DNA of 64,000 nucleotides from Eretmocerus hayati (Eukaryota > Arthropoda > Insecta > Hymenoptera > Aphelinidae), in NCBI GenBank assembly GCA_029851415.1, contig CM056741.1:66640282-66704281 (forward strand). The letters are read 5' to 3'. The position numbers and the translations under genes were made by a program. Shown one piece after another: positions 25,456-38,400 of the stretch (the stretch's first letter is position 1; each line of letters starts with the position of its first letter). The notes beneath the pieces were generated by a model. It saw only the letters and a list, made by a program, of their open reading frames with translations. It was not told the origin of the DNA and searched no databases.

Positions 25456-25775
25456 GGAGGGGTAACTTTGGTTCAACGCTGCATGACAGTTCTTGTTTGA
25501 CTTATCGTGAGTCAAGGGACGGCCCGCAAGCTCACAAAATGTTCCAAAAAGCCGAGAACAAGACTTCTGAACGATTGAAATAATTGATTCACTCTCATGG
25601 TGGTGAGTAGAATTGTAATATTTTGTAAGTGTACCAAAGTTACTCTATCGGGGTCTAATTATGTTGCACTTACAAAAATTCTAATAGCTCTGACTAGAGA
25701 CAATAAATTGAAATTCCGAGCCAAACAAAATGAAAATTACCAAAATCGTACCAAAGTTGCTCAATTTGACGATAG
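25456..25775. mobile_element. Degraded relative of the 2661-2871 TIR element
   Basis: The right end, reverse-complemented, reads TATCGTCAAATTGAGCAAC then TTTGGTAC, close to the 2661 consensus. The left contains GGGGTAACTTTGG at about 25459-25471. An internal ACCAAAGTTACTC lies near 25625. The left terminus is not precisely defined. Confidence 0.6.
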
Positions 25776-27829
25776 CTTGAAGTGCTTCACGGCGTATGGG
25801 GTGAAAAATGCATAAGTCCTCAGAGTTGTCTCACTTGTGAAATACATAATTGTTGAATATTCATTCCAATCACAGGATTGAAAGAATCAGGCAAAGAGTC
25901 ATACAGCTCATTCGTCGAGTATGAGTGAATAGACTTCCCACAGAGCCAGAGAATGACAAGCGTGATTATATAAGACCTATCTCTCATTAAAACAACGCAA
26001 TATGCATACTTACATATCTTTCGCTCCCTAGGCTATACTCTCGTGTCAACACTACGCCAGCTTACTGGCAAGGATTGACTTGTCCAAACAATGATAATAC
26101 ACGAGGTCGAGACACCCTCGTGGTTTCCTCGCGCTTGGTATACGATCATTTGACAAATACACGATTTTGTTTGCCAAGACACGTGGCCAGATCGGATTGA
26201 GTATGACTTGGCGAATAGCCGAGATTTTCACAGTGATAAATTTCCTCCAGTTCAATACAATATTTGATGATTCATCTCCAATATCTTCATGAACACAGAT
26301 GTATTTTATATCATTCATATCATATTCGAGTCAATGAATTAATTGAAACAATCATTTCTAATTGTGGCACCATTTATGGATCAGGGTTTTATGAAAGTGA
26401 GAAAAGACTTGGGATATTACGGAACTTTGATCGGAGTACAAGAAACTGTCCTCTGGGCATTTGCAGTTTACAGTTGTAAATAATCTCGTCCAAGGAGAGT
26501 CCCAGGAATAAGTATCACAGCAACGTAACTCCATCCCCATTGCGAATGAGGAACTATACATTTTGAAATGAATCTAGAAATAATACTCCTGAGCTCCAAG
26601 AAACCAAAAAAGGCCATCAAGGAAGTGACTCAAAAGTTGAGAGGTACTTTATGAGTAGAATTTTGCACAGATACCTTACAAGACTTGCAGTATTTTGGGA
26701 AGAATGCTTCACAAACGCTGACGAGATGCCGTGTAAATACAACCCACCAAGCTTTGAGGTTATACTCTGAGGAGATGCTATGAAGAGCACTCTCGCGAAA
26801 GCCACACAAAGATGCCATGATTCTATCAAAAAATGATGGAAATATTGACGCGATACCTCAGAAAGTATTGATCGGGTATTCATTAATCACCTTGCGTGCT
26901 GAGTGCTACAGCGCAATATCACATGTCCTGGTATGGAACTGATAAGATCACGCGGAGCTACTGTGAGATTTTTTTCTTGAGATGCGATGAATCTACTTAT
27001 GGGGTGATGCTTAGGGAGACCAAACTTCTCATTTTTCGGTCGATGCAGAGGAGGGGAACCATTCCTGAGATGTTTCTGATAAAATGCAGAGGAAAACTCG
27101 CTAAAGATCAATAAGATGCCACAAAAGTACTGTCTGAGTCAGTTTCTGATGGAAGACCCCGCTAGCTCACTATAATGTTTTTAACAAATGGATTCGGAGG
27201 CGCTGACAAAATTCCACTCTTGAATGAGGTGATAGCGGAAAAACTTCCGGTGAGGGGGGCTGAGGTGTAACACGTGCTATTTGATCGTCTGTAGCCGCCG
27301 GTGAGAGTTCCCCATACTCTCTCACACAAATGGACACTAGCACACACCGACGAACACGGACAGAAAAATCCATGTGTGGGGGAACTTATTTGACCATCAG
27401 CGCCACCCTGATGAACGTTTTCTCACTACAGCCTTATTATGAAGAAATACTCATCATGTGCTTACCCAGCACTCTATCAATAGTCATATGGAAAAACCTA
27501 CCGCTCTCATGGCGTTGATGGCTCTAAAGTGTTGAAGGAGCTGACAAGACGCCGCAAAAGTGCAGATAAGGTACCAGCTCACTGCCTTGACCATGGGGGT
27601 TCCGATATCATTTCAATCAAATACTGATATAGATACTGTCGCGGAGCGTTTGCTGCCGTTACTGCCTGAGTATCTGATCACATATCATTCAAGTAGTTGA
27701 TAAGCTACGCTACATATCAAGCTAGCAAGTTCCGTGGAAGCACTGATGTCACACATGTACTCGGATCAAGTCTTTAAAAAGGACTCTGTGAATAGACCTT
27801 CACTTATAAGATACTGGTGAAGTACCGAT
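25776..27829. other. No gene; degenerate fringe of the 254-bp satellite from about 26690
   Basis: Short open frames only. From about 26690, words such as GCTGACGAGATGCCG, GACTCAAAAG and ACTGATATAGATACTG hint at very diverged satellite-type sequence. I cannot align full units before 27830. Confidence 0.45.
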
Positions 27830-29420
27830 GTAGTATTAACCGAGTATTTTCTGAGGAAATGAAGCCCAAGGACTTCAAAAACCCTGGAATAATAATCGAA
27901 GACATACTGATCACGTACTGCGGAAGTGTTTTATGAGCCGAGTATGTTTCACACAGCCTTCTGACTTCCCTATGGTGTTGATGGAGTTCCACGGAAGTCC
28001 TGAAGATCATCTGCAGAGGTGCCATAGTGTACTGATGAGATTCATCGAGAATACTGATAAGACACTGGTAAGATATTTATCAAATACCGGTCAAGTATTT
28101 TCTGGGGAAATAAAGCCTGAGGACTCCGCAACCTCTGAAGTGATGATCAAAGAAGTACTGATCTCGCACTGCTGCAGTCTTTCATGAGCCGAGTATGTAC
28201 CACACAGGAGCCTTCTGACTTCTCTATGGTGTTGATGGAGTTTCGCAGAAGTCCTGAAGATCATCTGTAGAGGTGCCATAGTGTACTGATAAGATTCAGC
28301 GAGAATACTGATAAGACACTGGTAAGATATTTATCGAATACCGGTCAAGTATTTTCTGGGGAAATGAGGCCTGAGGACTCCGCAACCCCTGAAGTGATGA
28401 TCAAAGAAGTACTGATCTCGCACTGCTGTAGTCTTTCACGAGCCGAGTATGTACCACACAGGAACCTTCTGACTTCCCTATGGTGTTGATGGAGTCCCGC
28501 GGAAGTCCTGAAGATCATCTGTAGAGGTGCCATAGTGCACTGATAAGATTCAGTGAGAATACTGATAAGACACTGGTGAGATATTCATCAAATACCGCTC
28601 AAGTATTTTCTGGGGAAATGAGGCCTGAGGACTCCGCAACCCCTGAAGTGATGATCAAAGAAGTACTGATCTCGCACTGCTGAAGTCTTTCATGAGCCGA
28701 GTATGTACCACACAGGAACCTTCTGACTTCTCTATGGTGTTGATGGAGGTTCGCAGAAGTCCTGAAGATCATCTGTAGAGGTGCCATAGTGTACTGATAA
28801 GATTCAGCGAGAATACTGATAAGACACTGGTAAGATATTTATCGAATACCGGTCAAGTATTTTCTGGGGAAATGAGGCCTGAGGACTCCGCAACCCCTGA
28901 AGTGATGATCAAAGAAGTACTGATCTCGCACTGCTGAAGTCTTTCACGAGCCGAGTATGTACCACACAGGAACCTTCTGATTTCCCTATGGTGTTGATGG
29001 AGTCCCGCGGAAGTCCTGAAGATCATCTGTAGAGGTGCCATAGTGCACTGATAAGATTCAGTGAGAATACTGATAAGACACTGGTGAGATATTCATCAAA
29101 TACCGCTCAAGTATGTGATGATCAAAGAAGTACTGATCTCGCACTGCTGAAGTCTTTCACGAGACGAGTATGTACCACACAGGAACCTTCTGACTTCCCT
29201 ATGGTGTTGATGGAGTCCCGCGGAAGTCCTGAAAATCATCTGAAGAGGTGCCATAGAGCACTGATACGATTCAGCGAGAATACTGATAAGACACTGGTAA
29301 GATATCGATCAAATACCGGTTAAGTATATTCTGCGAAAATGAAGCCAAAAGCCTCGCAACTTCTCAAATAATAATCAAAGAAGTACTGATCACGCACTGC
29401 TGAAGATCTACATTCGCCGA
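27830..29420. repeat. 254-bp tandem satellite with dimeric higher-order structure
   Basis: At least five units follow one another with an exact 254-bp step in the centre; the same minus-strand open frame recurs at 28091, 28345, 28599 and 28853. Landmarks are GTATTTTCTGGGGAAATGAG, GAAGTACTGATCTCGCACTG, CCTATGGTGTTGATGGAG and GAATACTGATAAGACACTGG. Units alternate between two types, so the effective period is 508 bp. The last good unit has lost about 50 bp after CAAGTAT (near 29114). Flanking units are increasingly diverged. The repeated 62-codon frame is a by-product of the repeat. Confidence 0.92.
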
Positions 29421-29642
29421 GTACCGCACAAGAAACATCTCAATTCCAATTGTGCCGAAGAAGTCCCGCGAAAATACTGAGAAGAATTATGGTGACTGTC
29501 GAGGAACTATTGATAAAATGCAAAAGTACTCATGATGTACCGATCAAGTAAATCTCTGATCTAGTTCTGCTCATGTACTCTATCAGCTGAGTACTGTGGA
29601 GGAACCTCAAATATGATGAGATTCCGCAGAGATGCTGGGAAG

Positions 29643-29983
29643 ATCCCGATCGGAAAGTTAGTCAAGCCCCTTGGATTTAAAATCAAGCCTTGATCAACTG
29701 CCTTGAGCGGTCCTTGATCAAGATTGTAATGGTGCCTCGATCAAGCGCGGATCAACCCTTGATCAAGTTCGTCTCTGCTACGAGGTTAGGTTATCAAAAC
29801 ATTTATCTTTAAACAAGCGACGTGTTACACACATATCGAGGTCCTCGATTTTGAGCATACTCTGTGATCTTGATCAAGAGTTGATCCACGCTTGATTTAG
29901 GCGCCATCACAAATCTTAATACAAGTGATCAAGCCTATTGATCAAGGCAGGATTGCAGCCGGAATAACTCTTCTGGTCGGGAT
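29643..29983. mobile_element. Palindromic GATCAAG-rich element inserted in diverged satellite
   Basis: The ends ATCCCGATCGGAAAGTT and (reverse-complemented) ATCCCGACCAGAAGAGTT are inverted repeats. Internally, CTCGATCAAGCGCGGATCAA (about 29732-29752) is mirrored at about 29877-29900 by TTGATCCACGCTTGATTTAG. Many CTTGATCAAG words occur throughout. Diverged satellite words (e.g. GATCAAATACCG, AAGTACCAATCA) resume immediately to the right. No coding capacity. Confidence 0.72.
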
Positions 29984-32900
29984 GTAGATCAAATACCGCA
30001 AAGTACCAATGAAGTACCAATCATGTGCTTTTTACAAGATTGAAGTCCAAGGTCTTTGCAAGCTCGCTCAAGCTTCATAGAGCACTGAAGCAGTACAGCG
30101 AGAGTATTGATGAGATACTGGTAAAATACTGATCGAGTAATGATCAAGTACCAATCAAGTGTTTCCTGAATCGAGTACAGCAAACGGACTATAAAATTCG
30201 ATGCGGTCAAGTACTGTGCAACTTTTTCGTGAATTGAGTATCGCAGAGAAAACTTTTTAGTTCTGGACGGTGCTGATCAAGTCTCGCAAAGGTACTGGGA
30301 AGATGATCCAGACGTTCCGAGAAAGCATCGATGTTAACCGAGTTTCTGTTAAGTTTTTATCGGATTTTGGATAAATAGAGAGTTGCCGGGGAAACTTATA
30401 AGCTGGTGAGATACCGCAATAGTTCTCTTTAATCAGTCAAAGCCAACCATGCAACTGTCCATATAATACCACTCATGTACTACAAGGTTATGTTTCAGTA
30501 AATTTCTCTTGGCATTCAAGTGTTGAGGTGCTCAGGTGCTCTATGGAGGGCAGCAATATTGATGTCATTCGCTGCCTTTGCTTACTCTCACGGTTTTCCA
30601 GAGAACTGAGTATAATTTGAAAAACTTACTTGGACAAACGAGTCTGAGAATCGGACCAGTGGTTCCTGTTCGTTCTTTGCGGGAAGCTGTGGGGCCCAGT
30701 GAAGAGCTTTCTTATTATATCATACTCATCAGCTGTGTAGCATCAAATAAAGCTGACCCATCTAAAATTAACGTGTATCACTCATTCATCCATTGATTTA
30801 TTCTTTCTAAAAATCAGTGGGCGTTACTGATGAAGAATACGATTAAAATTTCGTAAAGTGCTTATTTGTAGAATAGGTAAGAGTAAAAAATCACATATTG
30901 TTGAGAAGTTTCATGTAAACTAACTTATCCAACATGACTACTTCTTGGGCTGGATATTCTTCTCTCTGTGCTATTTTGCTTGTTCCGGTCTGAATTTACA
31001 TTCAAGAACGTTTTATAAAAGGACGTATCATGCCGGGTGCCGTTGGAATGGGAAGTAACGATTGTAACCGGTAATTGACGCAATGATTTTCTGGGGGATA
31101 AAGACAATCGAGAGAGTAGGGGCTACTAAGAAGACAGAATTTGCAAGTCTAAGTGTAGATGTTGCCACAAAAAATGAACTTCCAGTCCTTTCAGAGTGTT
31201 GTTTCTCTTACAAACCTCTTACCAATGGAAGATTTCATTATCTCACACGAATCGCGCGTGAGCTTGAACAATAATCGGGGTCAAATGTTACCGTATAACA
31301 TAATTTTGATGGAGATGGTGAATTGAATATGGAATCTCTGCTCGTGTAGCACCATTGAAAATTCCCAAAAACCAAGACTACACTTTGGTGATTGCTTTGT
31401 TCCTAATCAATGACCGAACGCGATGAATAATCGTAAATTCCCTGCTGAAAGAATGAACTCTGGTATACCATCCTCCGCCCCTGAATCGTTATACTTTGAT
31501 GAAAAATGACATTACGATGCTCTGCGCCCGTGTCGATTGAATAAAAGTAAAGGTGACAGTCTCACCTTAAGAACAGCAGTCTCATAAATGGAGGATAGCT
31601 ATAGTTGCTATGAAAGAAGAAAAAGAATTTACGATTTCCTCGCGAGTCAACAATCGCATTCATTCCACGGCCTAAACTAGTCCCTTTATTCTCCCTTTCT
31701 TCTTGCCTTTTGTCCTCGGGGCGAGAGAAAAATCGAGCCCGCGGTATGACCGTTCTCCTCCTTAACCATTATGCGACTGGAGAATAGGAAAAATGTAGAA
31801 AAAAAGGAGAGCAAGGTGCTGACCAACCCTCCTCTCAGTCTCGACCCGATGCTTTACCTTGTATCATAATACCAATGAACTTGCTCACATACGAGTGCGC
31901 ACGTGGGCCGGCGATGCGAGCGCGAGAAAAAGACACGAATGGAGACTCCTTCGAAAAATTCTCGCCCAGGATGTGTCACCATACCTATTTGAGCTCTATG
32001 GCAGCTGCTTTGCTACCGTTTCGTTTCCTCGGCTCACCACGTGGAATAAGAACATCGAAGACGAATCGGAGACTAAGCCGAAAAGGTGCGACTGTGTTTC
32101 TGTGCACAATGTGTATAATGCAGTTTTTGACGACACACGCGGATGCCCATTATTGCCAGAACACTGGCTACGTCCCTCTGTACCTTGCCAAGCATTGACA
32201 CAATATATTCATACAATAGACTTAATCATATCCATCAAATCGAGGGAGTTTCTTCGGCTAGAATCTTGCGGGTTGAGACGGAATTTGTTGGGCTCGCTTC
32301 GATGACTGATGTATGTTGATGTAGGCGCGAATGCAGGTATATTCTACTTTGTGCTTTACCATTGTGTTGAACCCTTTTTCAATAGTAGTGTTGGAATTTT
32401 TCGGCGAGCGCGATTTATTTAAATTCTTACCTGTCAGATGCTCTGATGATTCCTGCTGATGTCGAGCTAGATCGACAAATGTAATTTTCGATTTGAATCC
32501 TTCTGTACTCGACGTGAGATCTATATATGATTGGTCGTTGGATTATTATAGTAAATAAAATCTAGTTTTTCCAACTTTCTTTTCTAAATATTTGACGGTG
32601 ACGACATAAAACGAGATCGAGCACGAAATAAATCATAGACACATCTTGGAGGATAGTTTCATCTTTTATTCGGATTTCCACTTACGATACATTATATTTA
32701 TCTACTCTGCTCAGGCTATGAAAATTGAATGTTCGATAGAGCTATCGATGTTACTAATGATATCGGTAGATGTACAAAGATTACACTTCGTCACGAGTCT
32801 CAGATGATTGGGAATGGAATGACACTGAGAACTCAATTCAAAACAATTGAAACCGTCACATACTTCGGACGGTTTCTTTGATTTGGGAGGATATATTATC

Positions 32901-34868
32901 CACCCATCCGAAAACAATGGAATTGGCTCACATTTGTTGAAGAGTATCCAAATTTGTTTTCGTATTCATCTAATGGTACTTAAGATTTGGTGTTGAAATC
33001 TGCTGAGTTATCCGATCAAAGTTTGCACGTGTGCAATTCAAATAACTTCAAATTTGGTGAAGTGCAAATTTTCGAAAAGCCTGGTTGGGATACCGGTAAA
33101 GTAGAGTGAAACAACTATTTACAACACGATCATCATACAAATTGCATGATCTGACTTCTCGTCAATTAGAATAGTGAGAAACGCTTTTGCATTTACACAA
33201 TCTTCTCATGTTACTCAAAATTCGTTGATTTGTTAGAATGATATACACTTATAACAACATTATTTCTACGATATTTCATAATTTACATACTTTCTTGCAC
33301 ACGACAGTCCTTATCATATAAAATTGATAGTCGCATAGATGATGCGTCTTTTTTGGAAATTAAAATATGGAAATGTGTCCGGAAAGATAGAATCTTTTTT
33401 GTGGCTTACGAGCAAAATAGCAGAAGACATTCGTATACATGTATATTCCAGACCATGACATTTTTCTTCGCAGAAGAGACGATAAAACACTCGTATCATC
33501 CATGTATTCTATCTGGGTTGACATTTACGAAGTTGGTAGGGAAATTCAATAACCTTATTCCAACGCTGGAAGCATAACATATTCTTCATGGACAGATTCC
33601 TATTTGCAGTCATAGACTGGTATATATACAGACATGTAGAATATTTACATTTCGCTATCGTTTATAATACTTCAACTATCATCGAGTGAAACGGCTTGCT
33701 TGAAAAATCAGAGAAATCAAAGGGAATAATTTGGAATGAAAAAAAAAAACAATGTTAGAAAATTGTGGTGGAGAATGATCTCAACGCGAAATCATGAGTC
33801 AACATGCTTGATTTTTCATATTCCATTTTCAGCTATAGTGATTTCGCGGAACTTTTGAAGATAAAAATCAATCCAACGTGGATATACAGTCGATGGATTA
33901 GAGCTTACATCTTTTATGCTTTTCAAACACAGGCAACAATTGTGTATCTCCTTTTTGTGAGCCGAATTTGTACTTATGAGGAAGAAATATTATATGCCGA
34001 GATTCGTTCATCTTTGAGAGCGAAATAATTATGACTCATTTGTCAAATTGTAGGAACACAATACCGTAGAAGAAGTCCCAATTTTGCAAAGACTTCCCCC
34101 TTAAGAAAATAAATTTATCCCGAAATATAAATAGAAATGAATTCCAATGGAATTCCATTGAAATAAGTACGCATAGGTTTGGCCTTTGACCGTTAAGGAG
34201 AGTTGAATGATGTAAACATGAAAAATAATAAGAGAAACATGGATTACCAGCAACAGAAACTCCTTTTCTACAGAATAGATGGACGAAAATCAGTGGCAAA
34301 GGCAAAAATAATTTAAACAGTGCAAAAACCAGGGATGCCAAATCTGACGAACATTGATCGATCAGAGACGTAAAATTGTAAAACCATTCATAATTGTGAC
34401 CAGGCTATCAAATATTCTCGCGTTTGAACCAACTTTTCAAATGCCTCATTGGTGGCCCAAGTTCTCTCTGTATTTCCGAAGGCTTAAAATTACCAAGACA
34501 ACCATTCGAAACTGGTCAAGTGTACGTCAAGTTTCCACTTTACACGGCTATATACATTCGATCAGGAATAAATCGCAGCACACTCCACTCTTACCATTCA
34601 ATTGTCAACAATACGCTCGCGCTCCTTCCATTTCCACTGGTAGATTCCAGGGAAATATGGAGTAAAAAGGTCACACGGCAACAGAACTTTCGATCGAATA
34701 AAAATGATTTACCAGTCGCTTCAGAGACCCTCCCACTCAATCCCGCATTAATCCGTCGAACTCATCGGACTCGTGCTGCTACATCATCTGCGAGGACTGT
34801 TGCTGCTGCTGGTTATGAGACTGAACCTGGTGCTGGTTAAGCATAGCGGAAAGCTAAGCCCGGTCTGG
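29984..34868. other. No supported gene; satellite fringe to about 30340, then region downstream of the Sox gene
   Basis: Degenerate satellite words (ACTGATCGAGTAATGATCAAG and similar) fade out by about 30340. The remainder has only short open frames, e.g. 31859-32305 and 34036-34341, without domains. The minus-strand Sox 3' untranslated region should occupy the right end of this block, but its limit cannot be fixed. Confidence 0.5.
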
Positions 34869-35498
34869 TCAAAGCAGCACAGCTACGGGCCTGCGAAATT
34901 CGTTTGCCGATGCAGTGGCAGCCTGATGATGATAACCTCCATATTGAGCCATTTGATGAGATGCCAGAAGTCCGGGTTGAGTGGGATAGTATCCACCCAG
35001 ACCACCGCCCGGGCTCGAAGTCGATGCCACAGAACTCGGAGACGAAGACGATGCCGAGGTAGCGGCTGGTTCGTTGCCCGACGAATTCTGACTCTTTGCG
35101 ACGAGTCCATCTGGGCTATCGGTGGCTGGAGAACGGCCCCCGCTGGACATGTGAACCTCGCCCGATGGACTGGACTCTCCGCAATAAAGTTTGTTTGGCT
35201 CGTAGCGTCCGTATTCTGATTTGTGTTGTTGCTGTTGTTGTTGTTGTTGTTGATGTTGTTGCTGCTGCTGTTGTTGATGTTGCTGCTGCTGTTGCTCCAT
35301 GTAGAGTTTGGACTGTTCGAAGTAGGCCTTGGCAGAATCGAGATAGCTGCGGTCCAGGTATTTGGGAGGACTGGAGTCGAGGTACTTGCTCGAGTCTGGA
35401 TACATCGACATCGTCAGCGATGAGGGAGGCATGTACGCCGCGCGGTACTTGTCCGCCTCCAGTGAGTAAGCCTTCATCGCATCTGCCGAGCTCATTAC
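34869..35498 (-). CDS. Sox21b: SoxB gene, terminal coding exon (polyQ and conserved C-terminal tail)
   Basis: The acceptor is TTGCACAG followed by GTAATGAGC in phase 0, directly compatible with the upstream exon. It encodes 209 residues and ends in TGA at 34869-34871. It begins VMSSADAMKAYSLEADKYRA, then has Tyr/Ser/Asp repeats (SSKYLDSSPPKYLDRSYLD). A Gln/His tract of about 25 residues lies around residues 69-93, followed by a Ser/Pro/Gly-rich region and a YGGYHHQ segment. The C-terminus is EFRRPVAVLL. That ending resembles the short conserved tail I recall from Dichaete-type SoxB proteins, which supports a genuine stop. The visible exons add up to about 320 residues, to which exon 1 must be added. 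The 3' untranslated region would extend below 34869; I saw no clear AATAAA on the minus strand nearby. Confidence 0.92.
   Translation of the reverse strand, partial: VMSSADAMKAYSLEADKYRAAYMPPSSLTMSMYPDSSKYLDSSPPKYLDRSYLDSAKAYFEQSKLYMEQQQQQHQQQQQQQHQQQQQQQQQHKSEYGRYEPNKLYCGESSPSGEVHMSSGGRSPATDSPDGLVAKSQNSSGNEPAATSASSSSPSSVASTSSPGGGLGGYYPTQPGLLASHQMAQYGGYHHQAATASANEFRRPVAVLL
35222..35298 (-). repeat. CAG/CAA trinucleotide tract encoding polyglutamine in the Sox gene
   Basis: On the plus strand this is a run of ttg and ctg triplets broken by gat, which read on the minus strand as Gln codons (CAA and CAG mixed) with occasional His. The mixed codons should make it more stable than a pure CAG run. 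It lies in frame in the last coding exon. Its length probably varies between individuals. Confidence 0.9.
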
Positions 35499-38400
35499 CT
35501 GTGCAACATAAAACAGGATATGAGTCATGGGTTTATTATTGGTTTAGTTCAGATTCCGTGGAAAAATGAATATGGTGAAAGAGATTTTATGTATTTCGAA
35601 TAAAACGCTGTGATCAGACTGAGGTCTGGTCTTGGCGATTTTTGTAAGAGGCGATGCTGTGCATTTCGGTATTTCAGACAGTTTTTGTAAGTTTCATAGA
35701 GTTCGACTTCGGTTCAGATCTGACCGTGCATTCGACGCATAATATACCGTTTCATACACTGTGCGTAGGAGTGTACTCTGGGCACAGTTTGTCGACTTTT
35801 ACTCACACTTCATCAAAAAGTTTAGTACGATTTTTGGAAGTGAAACCTAATATTTTCACATCGCTCTCGTGTCGTAAGGTACAACTCTAGAAAGTAAGTG
35901 CTGATAAGAATAGGTTTGAAAATATCAGGGCAATAACTTCGATATCTGGAATGGACTTGGATCGTTTCTGGTCTTGAGTTGTTCAGCCTTCAAAAATATG
36001 TATACCTAGACTCTTAAAAACCCACTTCCTTGCTAGTAGTTCAGAAACTTCATCTCGTCTTCCAGAAAAATTGGGCCAATTGGTTTTTGTGGCATCAAAT
36101 TTGAACAATCAATCTATATTTTCAATAAAAAAGTTTGCTTCTGATGATTCTTCATCAAATTGCGACCTATAAGTGAGAATTCCTACGAATTAATCATGAA
36201 TTTAGGTAGAACGACGCCCAAAAGTATGCATTTCTGTGTGTGATATCCAATACAAGTGAACGAGTTCACATAATTTCGAAATCTGAGCGGGGGCGAGGAA
36301 TATTCCTCAAAGACATTCTTTCTCGTTAGAAGAATATATTCTTATTAATTACAACTCTCAGATGCAGTTTTTGTGAATAATGAGCAATATCTTCCGATTA
36401 GGAGATGGAAATCAGAAGAATCGATTGCTCTCCCACGGATATTCGCATAATATTTCGAGTCTGTGAGCACGCCACACCTCTCCAAGAGCACATTTTAAAC
36501 GATTTTTTTGAAGTTATAATCCGGCGATTTGTATGAGAGATGAGCTCGGAGATGAGAACGAGAGCTCTGCGCTCGCGATTCATCGGTCGAAACGAAAAAA
36601 AGTAAAGATATCGTAGATGTTGGGAAGAAAAAAGAATAGGACAGGTACAGAATTGCTGAATGCGGCTGAATGGGTCAGCACAAGAACTAATGAGCGAAAC
36701 GAGTCACGAATAAACGAAAATGTGAGAAATGGTGCTAATATAGAAACTTTTGTGAAGGTGACAATTTACGCTCGACTCTGTGCCTCGTCTAAATTTATGC
36801 GTAAATTATGCTTCGAGCTTCTGGCATCCCGTGGCTCAATAGGTCTCATCCTCAACTCGTTCCTCGCTCTTGGAGATGCGCGCTTCTGTTGCAATCTACG
36901 TATATTCCACACAAACACGTGTGTGTACAAAACTAATATAGAACTATACGACACAAACCGGGCGTACACCTGTAAAAATGAGTCAGACACCTGCGATCGT
37001 CTCGTAGTCGAAAGTCAGTACATTCGTACAACCGCATAATAATACATTGGTGTCATAGAAGTACTCGTTTTATTTGCTCAGACAAAATATCCAACTCACG
37101 ATGACGAACGCGAAGCGCATGTGCACAGCTGGGTCCGCCGCGTGTCGCTCGCGTACACGATATTATTTGCATTCGAAAATTCATTGTTCTCTCCGAGTAA
37201 TGTAAACGTACGTATACTTATTCTTCGTTTTGAGTTTGAAACGAGTTGAAAACACGACAATAATACAGTATTACATCGGGACAATGTCGCTCCGGCAACA
37301 ATAACAATACAATGAGCCAGCGATAATATTGAGATCACGGCTATTATTATTGTAATCGCATCGATCGCGTTAATATCCTATAAACGACAAATATTTTGAT
37401 CCTGGTTGTGTGAATAGATTACCGCGGTTTGTAGCTTGTCGATGAATTTACACGATACCATGAGCTAGAGAGAAAATGAGATATCTTGAGAAAAAGGCGC
37501 GAGGATGGGAATTTGAATTTTACAGATAGTATTGATTAGGGGGTTCTTTGCGAGCGAGGTGAAAAAATGACTCACGCTGGGCTAACTCCTGGTAGCGAGA
37601 TTTGAATAAGTTGTGCAGAAAGTTAGATAAGGCGAGCTCACAGAGACGTAGACTAATGAGCTTGGCTTTTTATCGCGAGAAATATCTCAATCGCAGCCAA
37701 GAACTGATTTCATATCAGATAAGTATATACATATAAATAAATGTAGAAGTAGAGGCGTTGGATCGAGCTTCCGTTTGAAAGAGGGTGAGGGCCAAGATGG
37801 AAAAGGAGCGGTGCGCGCAGCGTTGGCGTTGACTCGCAGACGAATTAATTGCCCTTCGTTATGAATCTTCTTTTCGTATCGTTCGATCAACCGACACTCT
37901 GATGCCTCGGCGTTCGCCCTTATTCCATCCTTCTCCTTCTCTTTTTATTACTCGTGGACTACTCTCTCGCGCTAATAATCCGCGACACGCCCCTCGCATC
38001 AAAATGGCTACCGGTTGCGTTCGTCACTCTCGATGTGCTTTTTTTTTAAAAAAACATCCTACTGTTGCGAAATCGAAGGTCGTTTAGCTGGCAATTTTTG
38101 AATTCATGAGGTATTATGATATCCATTCCAGGTCTACATAAGGTATGCAAGATATTATTAAAAAAAATAAAAAAAATGGTAGATATAGGTGAAGTGGGTG
38201 GATACTCGGTCACTTCAAAGGCCAAAAAATTTTGCGCTAGCACCTACGATTTGAGGCGTAACGGTAGTCTCTTTCTGCGGCGTGTATTAATTGATCTGAG
38301 ACGTTTGTTGTTTTTGAATATTGATGAGCTCCCGTTTTAGCTTGAATATTCGGGATGAGGGGCCTCAAAAGAGAGGCTGGTGTCGGACCCTGTATTTATG

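Noticed and set aside
27830..29420. Regularly spaced direct repeats as a possible CRISPR array
   Set aside because: The unit is 254 bp with no unique spacers and the sequence is eukaryotic; it is a tandem satellite.
34773..35569. Plus-strand frames rich in Leu/Val opposite the Sox terminal exon
   Set aside because: They are the antisense reading of the polyglutamine and Ser/Pro-rich coding sequence.
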